A stretch of DNA of 64,000 nucleotides. Source: Arcuatula senhousia (Eukaryota; Mollusca; Bivalvia; Mytilida; Mytilidae). Below the pieces are notes generated by a model. That model had not been told where the DNA came from. It did not search any database and was given only the letters and a program-made list of their open reading frames with translations. Position 1 is the stretch's first letter; the number at the start of each line of letters is the position of its first letter. Made by a program: the position numbers and the translations under genes. The stretch is taken from positions 22,302,103-22,366,102 of the forward strand of contig OZ020304.1 of assembly GCA_963971305.1 (NCBI GenBank). The letters run 5' to 3'. This document shows, in pieces, positions 34,990 through 46,142 of this stretch.

Positions 34990-34996
34990 ATAAAAA

Positions 34997-35327
34997 CCAG
35001 TGTATTACAAAAAAATTACTAAAACAAGGATATCGTTACCACAAATTAGTGAAGTCGTTTACTAAGTTTTATCATAAATATCTATACCTTATTGGAAAAT
35101 TTAACTGTACACGACGACTTTTGATTGTAAAGGGAATATCCCATCCAGATTTCTACGGTAATGTTGTTTATAGAGCAAATAAATTCAAAAACAATCCGTT
35201 GGGAATGCAAAATTGGCTTAAAACTTTATTAAATAAAGGTTATGAAATGGATATTTTAGTAAAATCTTTGAATTTAGTCTTCTTTGGTAAAAATATTGAT
35301 AATTTTATACTTACTTTAAAATGTTAA
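34997..35327 (+). pseudogene. C-terminal part of the Penelope/Naiad RT ORF
   Basis: It continues the frame cut at 34191: QCITKKLLKQGYRYHKLVKS, FTKFYHKYLYLIGKF, then a C-terminal stretch ending FILTLKC and a stop. The LLxQGYxxxKLxxSFxKFYxxY helix corresponds to LLEQGYKKIRLIRSLKKFFLRY in the fragment at 7405-7911. No C-terminal GIY-YIG domain follows. Confidence 0.8.
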
Positions 35328-35739
35328 TTGCCTTTTTATACTTGTCATTTTTGAGCATTACAGCGGTCAAGTGTGTCGGTTTTGTGTGATGATGCATCAT
35401 CAAATCAAGTGTTTGACGTGTTGTGTCGGATTTAAAATCGACATACTTGATTTTTTTACATCAGTCGATGGATGCTTCTTAGCTAGCTGTCAGTAACTTC
35501 GAGTGTTCTCAAGAGAGTATCTTTACGTCCCGTTCATTAACTGTTGTCCTTTTGTCTCTGATACTCTCTTGTTGAATTGAACTTCTATCGATTTGATTTT
35601 TACTGTGTGTTAGTTTGTGCTTTGTTATTGATTATCATTAGGAGGAAGGTTGGCGCCAAAAAACTAGTTTAACCCCGCCATATTTTAATGTGCCTGTCCT
35701 AAGCCAGGAATCTTTATCAAAGCTTATGTTTGTATTTAG

Positions 35740-36300
35740 TCGAATTTTTGTTAATTGTTTTTTGTCAAGAAGAGGGTCTTTCAATGCACTTTGGGATTGG
35801 GCTTGAATCATATGTATTTTATTTTCAATCCAGGGGCCAATTGAAAAACAGCGAGCAGCGACCGCTGGTCACATTGAAGGCTGCTGGCTGTTTTCCATTG
35901 TGGATATTTAAAATATACGTTTATAATGTAGGTTGTGTCGCGTACACTTATTCCACATCTCATTTTCTTCTATATAAGATTCAAAAATAAACCGTAGCAT
36001 AACCTAGATATATAATTATCTCATCTATTTTTATTCTTATGAAAAAGTCCAGTATTTTTAATTTTTGCTTTTCCCCGTTTTTGAGCAAAGCCGATTTTAG
36101 GTTAATATCACTAACACCCTTGCAGGTGGCCTCAAAAATCATGGGACATTTTAATTTATTTTAACCAAAAGTGTTCACAAACATGTCAGTCGAGAGGTAC
36201 AATAGCGATATTTTGTTCTTATTCAAAATACAATTTGAACGCAAAAAACTGAACAGACCGCAAAACTGAACTATCTTCATAAAAATTAATGTGGTATGTC
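35740..36300. other. No gene recognised
   Basis: Spacer between the Penelope-like 3' end and the LINE. A short open frame around 35730-35990 has no recognisable motif. Confidence 0.4.
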
Positions 36301-36314
36301 TATATCTATGTCCT

Positions 36315-37030
36315 GTGTGTTAGTGGTAAAACCACAGGGTGGTGATATGCGTCTAGTGCGGCAGTGATCAAACGCCTATAGATCTACTGTTGCCGCTGGC
36401 TAGCCTACTTGTAGGTGAAAGGGAAAGTAAAATGTGTAAATCTTTCCTTGCCAGTACATAGCCTCTACACTACCAAGACTTCTTCAATGCCTCCTCGTGT
36501 CAATGCACGGTAACTGGGGTCTAGCATCCCAGACTAACTTGAAGAAGATCGCGGAGCAGTAAGGGCCCCAGAGATGCAGTGTGTAGGCCCACCGGCGTGT
36601 GGACATGCCCTAGCACTCATCATCCTTACCCCAGCTATTGGTCAAATAGCCCCACTGCCTTGTGGGAAAACTATGGAAAGTTAATGGCTATGGGAGAAAC
36701 CCAGACAGAAAACATGGCTAGAAGAGAGTCACAGCAAAGTCAAGGCAACTTTTCTAAGAGACGAAAACTCTGAATTCAAAATCAACAGACAGATAGAGTT
36801 CGTAAATCCTGGAAGGCAACTATCTAGTGGAAGGAAACCATAAACAAATTCCCTGGTCCACCAGGTTGGAGGTTGAGCAAGGTGGTAATCTCTCCTTCTC
36901 ATAAAAAAAAGTTGATTACGGAAACAAGGACTAGAATAAACTCTAATGTTCTCAATGCATCAGAATACCCGCACTCTTGTGCAAGAATGACTGAGAGCAG
37001 TGAAAGCCATCAGGAAACTGATCTCACGAG
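36315..37030 (+). other. LINE 5' leader
   Basis: It begins GTGTGTTAGTGGTAAAACCA and runs to the first endonuclease codons. Short open frames here are not conserved motifs. Confidence 0.5.
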
Positions 37031-38170
37031 AAGTATCCTGAGTACGAGAACAAAACTCAGATTAGGCTTCTGGGATGTTCGTACCATGTATGAAACATGA
37101 AAGCAAGCCCAAGTATTACGTGAAATGAAGAACAACAAGCTGCACTTACTAGGTATAAGTGAATGTAGATGGACAGGTTATGGAAGGAATATGACCAGCA
37201 CAGGAGAAACCATCATTTACTCTGGCAGAAAAGATGATAAACATCAAGAAGGAGTTGCCATCATTTTCAGCAAATCAGCTGCAAAGGCCATCATAGAGTA
37301 CTATCCAATCAGTGAGAGAATCATTATAGTTAGGTTGAACACTAAACCTGTTAAAACCACCATCATACAGATATACTCACCCACCAATGAAGCAGAAGAT
37401 GAAGTTAAACAGCAATTCTATGCAATGTTACAAGCAGAAATAGAAAAAAAAAAAAACACGACCTCAATATCATCATTGGGGATTTTAATGCAAAAGTCGG
37501 AGATAGTAACAGTGGAATTGAGGGAGTTATGGGAAGACATGGTTGTTGCAATATAAATGAAAATGGAGAACACCTAGTTGAATTCTGTGGCATGAACAAC
37601 CTTGTCATTGGAGGTACATTTTTTCCTCACAAAGACATACACAAACTAACGTGGGTGTCGCCTAGAGGAAGAGTATCTAATCAAATAGATCATCTTTTGA
37701 TAAATGGAGAGTGGAAAAAGTCTCTCCAAGATGTCAGAGTAAGGCGAGGTGCCGATGTGGGAAGTGATCATCATCTTGTCACAGCTAAAATAAGACTGAA
37801 ACTGCAAAAAGCATCTACTCCAAACATCATAAGGAGGTTTGACGTTGGCAAGCTTAAGGATAGAAAAACCAAACATGAATTTAACATTGCACTGAAAAAC
37901 CAATATCAATTATTAGAGAAAAGTCATGAAGATGACCAAGAATCAGTACAGGAAGGCTGGAATATAGTAGAAGAATTATACAGCAAGACAAGCCAGAAAG
38001 TTTTGGGATATAGACGCCAAGTACACAAAGAGTGGATCACACCAGCAACATGGAAGTTAATAGATAATAGAAAGGAAGTAAAGAAAAAGCTATGTAACAC
38101 ACACTCAGAAAGATTAAAAGACAGACTAAGAGCACACTATTCTGAGAAAAACAAAGAGGTGAAGAAAGCC
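37030..38170 (+). pseudogene. LINE endonuclease domain (broken)
   Basis: APE-type endonuclease. Visible blocks are LRLGFWDVRTMYET (about 37055), LGISECRWTGYGR (about 37150), GVAIIFSK, IIQIYSPTNEAEDE, GDFNAKVG (about 37485, in a shifted frame), LTWVSPRGRVSNQIDHLLI and the catalytic SDHHLVTAK (about 37763). A TGA interrupts the frame near 37098, a slip in the A-run at about 37446-37457 shifts it, and a further slip near 38170 separates it from the RT. It nicks target DNA in living relatives; this copy is inactive. Confidence 0.8.
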
Positions 38171-38833
38171 ACAAAAAAGACCGGCAAAGCTTTGTAGAAG
38201 CTATGGCTAAAGAAGCAGAAAAAGCAGCTTCAGATCAACGCATGGGTGATGTCTATCAAATTACTAAGAAATTATGTGGAAAGAAGAGCAATGTAAATGT
38301 GCCTGTAAGAAACAAACAAGGCAAACTTTTAACATCTGAGAAGGAACAAGAGGATAGATGGGCAGAACACTTTAAAGAAGTGTTGAATAGACCAGACCCA
38401 GAAACACCACCAGAGATAACAGGAGCAGAAGTTGATAAAATTAACACTGAACCACCAACAAAGCAAGAAATACTTATAGCAATTAAAAGCCTTAAGAACA
38501 ACAAAGCTCCTGGGAAAGACCAACTACCAGCAGAAGTTTTCAAAACTGATCCATCATTATCTGCTGATCTTTTACTTCCACTATTTCAAACGATTTGGCA
38601 AAGCAACAATATCCCAAAATCATGGACCGAAGGAAACATCATCAAACTACCCAAAAAAGGTAATATATTTAATTGCAATAACTGGCGAGGTATCACCTTA
38701 TTATCAATACCCAGCAAAATTTTCAGTAAAATATTGATTGACAGAATAAAAACTGCTGTCGACAAACAACTCAGAAAAGAACAATCTGGATTCAGAAAAG
38801 GCAAAAGCTGCTGCGATCAAATTTTCAAACTGC
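38171..38833 (+). pseudogene. LINE reverse transcriptase, N-terminal half
   Basis: Blocks FKEVLNRPDPETPPEI, IKSLKNNKAPGKDQLPAEVF, WRGITLLSIPSKIFSKIL and EQSGFRKGKSCCDQIFKL are typical of LINE RT domains 0-3. The frame is cut after FKL by about 518 bases of unrelated sequence, after which RNIIEQCTEW resumes at 39352. Confidence 0.8.
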
Positions 38834-39351
38834 ACTTCCTGATGTTTTTAGTTGAGGGTATGACATTTTCTTGTCATTGTTCTTGTTTAAGTTCTTCCCC
38901 AACAAAGCTTATATATAAATCTAATCTGCACGTTGGTGTACCATCATGAAAAAGCTTGCCTGTTTATACTGTTATGCACTTTGACATAGGTTTTAAGAAT
39001 TGGGCTTGTGGTTGATTATATACATAACTGGACAAATCTACGCCGGCAACCAACAATTATATATGAGCAAGAGCTTTGATGTAAAGGTCAAACATATATA
39101 AAAATTTTACATAAAAAAATTATGTGTACGATTTTTTATATTTGGTGTATAAATGTATCACCATTAGAAAAATTATGGCATACCAAATTGACTTTCATAT
39201 GAAATTGACTAAACCAGCAAGTCCATTTGCATCATTGTCATCAAAAACAAAACAGCTAAATGTCCTTGACCTTAACCTCGTCATTTGTATATTGCAGAAC
39301 ATTCAAATCTTTTTGAGAGAGACAAGATCAATTTTGTTCATGTGTTTTGAC
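38834..39351. other. 518-bp insertion of unknown type inside the LINE RT
   Basis: It lies exactly between codons that are contiguous in LINE RT (..IFKL / RNIIEQ..). It has no clear inverted ends or target duplication and no intron signals that would explain it. It may be a fragment of a repeat not otherwise present in the window. Confidence 0.6.
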
Positions 39352-40483
39352 CGAAACATTATAGAGCAATGCACAGAATGGCAACGACAACTGATTGTAA
39401 ATTTCATTGACTTTGAGAAGCATTCGATTCTATACATAGAAACAGCTTGTGGAAAATTTTAAGAAACTATGGAATTCCAGTAAAAATAGTCAAACTTATC
39501 CAAATGTTTTACTCAGACTTCCAGTGCTCTGTTGGAAATTCCACAGATACCAGTTTCCTTGTAAAATCTGGAGTAAGACAAGGTTGTGTGATGTCATCCA
39601 TACTTTTCATCATGACAGTTGACTGGTTAATGAGATCCGGCTTAAGTGATGGAAACACTAGTATAAGATGGACCCTGTTCACACATCTAGAGGATCTTGA
39701 CTATGCTGACGACCTCGCCTTGCTGTCTCATCTTGAGAACCATATGCAAGAAAAGACATCAAAGTTACATCAGAATGCAGCATCCATAGGCCTAAACATC
39801 AACAAAAAGAAAACTGAAGTAATGGCCCTAAACTGCAGAGTACCTCCTGACATTGAGGTGAATGGAATACATCTAGTAACAACATCTTCATTCACATACC
39901 TAGGAAGCATAGTAACATCTGATGGTGGTGCAGATAAGGACATACAATCAAGAATAGGGAAAGCAAGATGTGCATTCATTAAACTTGGAAACATCTGGAA
40001 GTCATCAAGCATCAGTAAACGAACAAAAATAAAAATTTACAACAGGTGTGTCCTTTCTGTTCTATTTATGGGACAGAATGCTGGAGAATAACTGTACAAG
40101 ACATGAACAAACTCTCCAGCTTTCACAATGGATGCCTTAGAAAGATTCTCAAGATATTTTGGCCTCGTAAGATTACCAATAAACTGCTACATGAAAAAGC
40201 AGGATCAGAAGACAGGACAACTCTTCTGAAGAAAAAGCGATGGAGATGGATTGGCCACATATTAAGAAGAAATAATGACGACCTAGCCAAAACTGCGTTA
40301 AGGTGGACACCAGAAGGAAGACGAAAACAGGGAAGACCTAAAATAACATGGCGACGTACTATTGAGGCAGAAATGAAAGAACTTAGAACTAGCTGGGGTG
40401 AACTAGAGAAAAAGGCACAGAACGGAGAAGATTGGAGATCACTAGTCCTTGCCCTATGTGCCTCCGGGCATAACAAGGACTAG
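39352..40483 (+). pseudogene. LINE reverse transcriptase, C-terminal half
   Basis: It resumes with NIIEQCTEWQRQLIVNFIDF and slips frame at about 39420 (FEKAFDS lost one base). It then has GVRQGCVMSSILF (about 39570), catalytic YADD (about 39702) and LGLNINKKKTEVM-type thumb text, slips again near 40070, and ends with RWRWIGHILRR, GRPKITWRRTIEAEMKELRT and LALCASGHNKD before the stop at about 40483. Three lesions show it is a dead copy. Confidence 0.85.
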
Positions 40484-40506
40484 GTAGGTAGGTATATCTA
40501 GGTCCT

Positions 40507-43131
40507 ACTATACTTTATTTGACCTCATAATATGCCGTTTCAGCTGTACATATACTAAGAATTTCTTCAAAAAATTTCAAACTGTTCTGATGAACCTTAA
40601 GATTGTTACTTACCTTTCAAAATGTTGCACTGTAATAATCGCCCCTTTTTTAAAACATGTAATTTATAACCAATAAAACGATTACGTCAAAATACTTAAG
40701 CACTCTTCGAAGAAAATGCGGGTAGCTCATTTTTAGGCAGAGCCTCATGTAGTCATACAGCTTTCTGATTTTCTCGTTTTTTATCGTTTACTCAGGGTAA
40801 ATCGGTCAGGCAATATTCGTACCAGAGGATCTATTTCAGACTCTATATCTTGTATAACTATTTTTCTATGTATTTAATGGTATATAGATTGTCTTTATTA
40901 AGAGGTACATCTTTATACCCCTATAAAAAATACGATATAGATTTGCACTACATTTCATGTATCGATACACCAGTTGATGTATACTAAGCATTATTAACCA
41001 TTTACCTTTAATTCAATCAATATGCGATATATATTCAAGTGGGCGGAGTCATATAACGGATTTCTTTACAATAGTGTTAAGAAGTGGACGGAGCAAACAA
41101 ACAAAGTTGATATGATCATTTTAAAGTTTTATGTTTCAAGTTTTTGAAAAACATACAAATAATTGTTCTTTATGTTTAGTGTGTAGATCATTTAGCTCTG
41201 CCTATTAACGCTTTAGCGCTTTGATTATTCTTAATTTAGTAATAAACTCTATATTTTTGCATGAATATATGTTTAAATGTATGTTTACTCAATAGGATGA
41301 GAACTGAGTATCATATTGGTCGCGTTTAGTTTATGTAAAACCCAGTATCTCTCTTCAGTCAAAATTTAGAAAAAAAACAGGACACCACTTAAAATAACAC
41401 AAAACAGTGTTGCGCCTCTCAAAAAAAAAAAGCAATAAGCGATGCTTGGTTATTGATTTTCTTGGGATTAATTGTTATAATTTGAACATTTTGATTACGT
41501 TAAAACCTATTTTTTTTTAAAAATTTTATACTTTCAATTTAGAATTTGCGCCAGTTTTTGTAAACAAACAGGTAAAAAACCTGAACCTCTCTCTCAAAAA
41601 CTGGACAATGCCTCTCGACACGATACCTACCGTTGTATAGATATTTTTTCTGCTATGGTCAGTATTTGAATCACTCTCTCCATATTAAATTGGCTTTAAA
41701 AAGTTAAAATCTATATGATAAAGATGTCACAAATATGCTAAATATACTTGAATTGGTAAGAATAAATCGATGGTACTTGTAAGAACTAAATAGTTCTCCT
41801 CTCAATATGTATTAATAATAAAACTGGCCAATTGTGTGCATCATATTTACCCTATAGAATGAACGTTTGGCCAACATACAAATGTTACCTGTGGTGAAAT
41901 TTGGTGAGATGATTATGAAAGTATAATAACATGATCATAGTCGAGGAATTTTAAAATATTGCCATAAAGCGCATCAGATCATCAATTATAAATAATTCAT
42001 TTAATATGAAACAGCAAAATCAATATAGCCTATATTCTATATTGTTGTTTTTTATAATCAATTTATATTTTGTACTTGAAATTATTAAATCATTTTGTAC
42101 TACTAACCTAAGTTAGGATGCTGATATTTTTAAAACATCTCTTTCTATTTCCTCAAGTTGGTCATGAAGTTATATGTTATTGTTATGCATCATTTGATTC
42201 TAAAAATAGCATTCACCTACTGAACTTCTCCACACATGTATGTACAAGATTGTTATTGACTATTTAAACAACATCTGCCGTCTATTCGAGTAGTTTATTT
42301 TAAACGATAACATCTTTAATATTTTTTTTAAACTCAAAGCATTAGTTTCGATGTCATTTATATATTAAATCACATTAAAGAGTTTGCAATTCTTCATGGT
42401 AATAAATCGTGTACATAGCCATGTTTTTATATTACCTTTTTGTGAATAAAAGTTTACTGTTATTATTTCCTCAGGAAAAATGTTTGCTAAGGAAATGTCA
42501 TTTTATACTGCCGCGTAAATAGTCCCGGCTTTGCAAGACGAGTCCCGCTTGTAAATTAAAACGTAATAGAAAACACAGTTCCAATCTTATTGCAGTAATT
42601 GTGAACTGAGCCTGCTAGTGTTGCTTCTTTATCTGATTATGTCTGGATTATTGTCTGTGTAAAAATCATGCACAACTGTATGTTATACGAAAACAAGATT
42701 TCTTCGAAAAATCAAGATGACCCTTTTAACAGGTTATATTAGCTTTTCTCAGATTTTTTGTAAATTTCAATTTCATTATTACGTTAAGAGTTGGAAATTG
42801 TGGCGATAATTTTTTTCATAGTGATGTTTTGTATTCTATCACTGTGAAATTTTCGTCAATCATGCATTGTGTAATTGTGTTCCTCTTGTGTCCTTATAAA
42901 GTATGACTGTGGCAAAGCTCCAGGATAATAGATTATTCTGAAATTTGGTACTTTGTGATCATTACTTGTATCACATGTTCTGCATGTATTTAGTTTCTAA
43001 TCCAACAACTGCAGATCTTTAACTTGATACCCTAAAAATTGGGTGTATGTTTAATTACCAAACATGTAAATTTCCAGTCCCTGTTGCTAAGCAAAATGTA
43101 TTTTTCCATATAATCTTTTTGTCCTGATATG
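40507..43131. other. Long AT-rich stretch without a recognised gene
   Basis: The block 41860-42240 resembles 58247-58690 (AACGTTTGGCCAACATACA; TCTAAAAATAGCATTCACCT then GAACTTCTCC), so it is probably the old upstream flank of gene A. Around 41380-41640 there are CAACACT/CTCTC words with partial inverted similarity to 27003-27480. No coding exon found. Confidence 0.45.
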
Positions 43132-43134
43132 TTA

Positions 43135-43410
43135 GGGGACGACCATTTGATTCTGAGGGGGGGCTGGCAGTTTCGGTCGAGACGGATTATTTATTTTCAA
43201 AATTTTGCGGGCCAGAATATTTATTTTTCGCCGCTACACCACGGCAAGAATATTTATTTTCTGCATACAATAGCTTAATTGAGGAAGGATCTTGCAAACA
43301 GAGGCTAGATTATTTATATCCAACTTGATTATTCCAGGCCAGAATATTTATTTACAAAAATTGCCAGCCCCCCCCCCCACCCCCTTCCTCAAAATCAAAT
43401 AGTCGTCCCC
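43135..43410. mobile_element. Foldback MITE with TTA target duplication
   Basis: The ends GGGGACGACCATTTGATTCT and AAATCAAATAGTCGTCCCC are inverted repeats. TTA flanks both sides (43132-43134 and 43411-43413), as expected for PIF/Harbinger-type mobilisation. The interior repeats 'GAATATTTATTTT' words. It sits next to family B copy 2. Confidence 0.8.
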
Positions 43411-43427
43411 TTATTGTTTTTTTTTTT

Positions 43428-44510
43428 TTATGGCCCGACCACGTATGTGGATCGGACATATAGTTTTACCCTTGTCCGTCCGTCCGTACGTCTGTACGTC
43501 CGTACGTCCGTCCGTAACACTTTGGTTAAGTTCTTGGTTAAGGTCCATTACTCGGATACTAGATGTTGGGGGTGAATGATATTTCACCACCAGATGGGTC
43601 TTGGGTAGGGCTACACCACCCACTAGAAATTATGTCACTGTGACCTATATTTTATGCATGAACGACTTCGGTTAAGTTCTTGGTTAAGGTCCATAACTTG
43701 GATACTAGATGTTGGGGGTCAATGATATTTCATTACTAGATGTGTCTTAGGTAAGGTGACACCACCCACTAGAAATAAGGTCACTGTGACCTATATTTTA
43801 CGCATGAATGACTTTGGTTAAGTTCTTGGTTAAGGTCCATTACTGGGATACTAGATGTTGGGGGTCAATGATATTTCACTACTAGATGTGTCTTAGGTAA
43901 GGTGACACCACCTACTAGAAATTAGGTCACTGTGACCTATATATCACGCATGAATGACTTTGGTTAAGTTCTTGGTTAAGGTCCATATCTCAGATACATG
44001 TTGATGGTCAATGATATTTCACCACTAGATTTGTCTTGGGTAACATGACGCCACCCAAAAAAAATTAGGTCACTGTGATCTATATTTTATGCATGAACGA
44101 CTTCGGTTAAGTTCTTGGTTAAGGTCAATAACTTGGATACTAGATGTTGGGGGTCAATGATATTTCACCACTAGATGTGTCCAGGGATGTGTCTTGGGTA
44201 AGGTGACACCATCCACTAGGAATGAGGTCACTGTGACGTATATTTTACGCGTGAATGACTTTGGTTAAGGTCCATATCTTGAATACTACATGTTAGGGGT
44301 CAATAATATTTCACTACTCGATGAGTCTTGGTAACATGGCACCACCCACCAGAAATAAGGTCACAGCGACCTATATTTTACACATGAACACTTTTGATCA
44401 ATTTCTTGGTAAAGGTCCATATCTCAGGTAATACACATTGAGGGTCAATGATATTTCAAGAACGGGAGGGCCATCCTGTGGCTCATAGACACATTTTCTA
44501 GTTTTATTTG
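43428..44510 (-). mobile_element. Pearl-like element, family B, copy 2
   Basis: Inverted relative to copy 1. It starts with the hairpin GGCCCGACCACG / TGTGGATCGGAC, then GTCCGTCCGTCC, then about six units of roughly 150 bp (GGTTAAGTTCTTGGTTAAGG; GGGGGTCAATGATATTTCAC), and ends near CATAGACACATTTTCTAG. The units carry AGGTCACTGTGACCT palindromes, perfect at 43778-43792 and 43924-43938. Non-coding. Confidence 0.8.
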
Positions 44511-44565
44511 TTTTTTAGATAAAAGATAAGGATAAAAACGGTTTTACCTCGGGCAATTGGTACCC

Positions 44566-44967
44566 TTATAGAAGCAAAGAGGCAAATTGGCATTTATGGT
44601 CCGAAAGAGCAACAACAAAACCGGTAGACACGAACAATAACAGCACGAAGATACACAAAACACAGTGCAAAGTGTTTACCGTAAAATTTCCTTGAGTGAA
44701 GACAGCAACCGTGGAGCAACATAACCCTGTGTTAGCAATTTCTGTGTCAAACGTGACCCTCTGCCAAGGAAATGGATGTAATTTCTGCAATCCCTGGAGT
44801 AACGAATCGACTGTGATACGATAACTCCATAACACGCGGCAAATTGAGGAATTTTTTAGCAGTCTGAAACTATGCCACAGTCTTATCTTAGTGTACCAGG
44901 AAAGCACAAGTATGATTGAATAACGAGAATTCCACTGTGTTTGAAAAACAAAGCATCCATATTTCAA
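44566..44967. other. Ambiguous open stretch, possibly a broken exon
   Basis: The minus strand is open for 133 codons, but its last third is dispersed repeat R1. The plus strand also has a nearly open frame over about 44690-45000 (cysteine-containing VTLCQGNGCNFCNPW..) with three stops. Neither product is recognised and I cannot choose between them. Confidence 0.25.
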
Positions 44968-45179
44968 ATATATTGCAATAATTGCTATTCCATGTGCATT
45001 ATGTTACAAAGAAGTGAAAAAAAATTCACACTAAAAATGTCAAATAAAAAATCTGATTGAAATTACTGATAAATCAGATGAACGCTGTTGAGGCCTGCAG
45101 GGCAGCCATCTTCGATTTTTCGAGAGAAAAAAAACACTTGGCGTGAATATGTCAGATGGTAGTTAATTTTGCTTGGTAC

Positions 45180-45620
45180 ACAGGTTTATGTTGCTTCTCC
45201 TTCACGCAAGAAATTCTACGGATCAGAAGACATGTTCGCTCGTAGACAAATACGAAATTTCCAATTTCTCAGATGAATGCAGATGTTGATTTGTCATAAT
45301 TTGTCTTTTTTCCGAACTGAACATGCTGAATTGGTCATTGGCTGCACTGAGCAAGCTAAACTTTCTTACGTCTTCCAGAACACCTGCATTTACGACTTGA
45401 ACTCGCGTTCAACTTTATTGCTTTTCAGTTATTGTGTTTTTAAGTTTTGTGTTTATTTGTGCCGTTTTGTTCTCCTTTAAAGGATTAGACACGTTGAATT
45501 GACCATTAACAACTAAATGGATGTATTGCAACAAGCATAAACTGCTTACCCTTCCGCAGCAACTGAGGTCACTTTCGTTACGATTTTAGTTCGCGTTGTT
45601 TTTTGCTTTTCAATTTAACT
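45180..45620 (+). repeat. Dispersed repeat R1 with flank, two worn copies
   Basis: 'GTAGACAAATACGAAATTTC', 'GCAGATGTTGATTTGTCATA' and, twice, 'CTTCCGCAGCAACTG / CTTCCAGAACACCTG' followed by 'GTTTTTAAGTTTTGTG'. It matches 26261-26600. Confidence 0.45.
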
Positions 45621-46142
45621 ATTCTTTTAAATTCCAGGACTTAAAATCAACTTGGTTTTATGTTCCACAAAATAAAGACCAGTTGTTGTAAAAATCCACT
45701 GTCCTACAAAAACTTTGAAGTATCGCGGTTTTTTAATATATTGAAACTCCTCAAATATCTGGTGTAAATATTGGAACAAAATGGCGAATTAAAAAGTTAA
45801 GCTTTTTTCATGTATATTCTTTTGACCCGGTAACAAGAAGTTCTTTTCATGTAGCATTACTCAGTGTTCCATCAAACCCTTTTATGACTGCCAAATAACA
45901 GCAACACAGAAATAACCAAATAACTAAATAAAACATGGTTTAATGTTTAACATAAAAATCATGACATAAAAATTCAAAAAAGATGGAAAAATTAATGCAA
46001 CACAACAACATTATGCACACAAACAGTGCAAATTTTCGAATATTTTATAAAAGCACACACTGAATCTATTCCAAATTGAATAAATATCTGCCTAGAATAT
46101 AAGTGTTGAAAATGCTTAATAAATTAGAAATAAAATATAGAT

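Larger units (their letters stand above)
31975..35740 (+). mobile_element. Penelope-like retroelement, best preserved, probably Naiad type
   Basis: It carries an N-terminal ORF, an RT ORF, a C-terminal helix region and a 3' UTR ending near GTGCCTGTCCTAAGCC. No LTRs are present. The element appears 5'-truncated, since family C copy 2 ends only about 165 bases upstream and no GIY-YIG start is visible. The tail of a GIY-YIG-like domain (WIKKLQTAYPLGLND) lies before the RT, and no endonuclease follows the RT. That is the permuted order described for Naiad elements. A separate element (34192-34989) interrupts the RT gene. Confidence 0.75.
36301..40506 (+). mobile_element. LINE (APE-type non-LTR retrotransposon) with target-site duplication
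   Basis: Flanking direct repeats TATATCTATGTCCT (36301-36314) and TATATCTAGGTCCT (40493-40506) differ at one base and bracket the element at 36315-40492. Inside are a 5' leader, an APE endonuclease, an RT with YADD, and a C-terminal GRPKITWRRTIEAEMKEL block. The 3' end is a short TAGGTAGGTAGG tail rather than poly-A. The protein type is the one often mis-annotated as 'craniofacial development protein 2-like' in invertebrates. The clade (RTE/I/Nimb-like) cannot be fixed by eye. Confidence 0.85.

Noticed and set aside
37405..40476. Minus-strand ORFs across the LINE
   Set aside because: Shadows of the plus-strand LINE coding frames.
44566..44967. 133-codon minus-strand protein gene
   Set aside because: Its C-terminal third is dispersed repeat R1 and no domain is recognised; kept only as an ambiguous open stretch.
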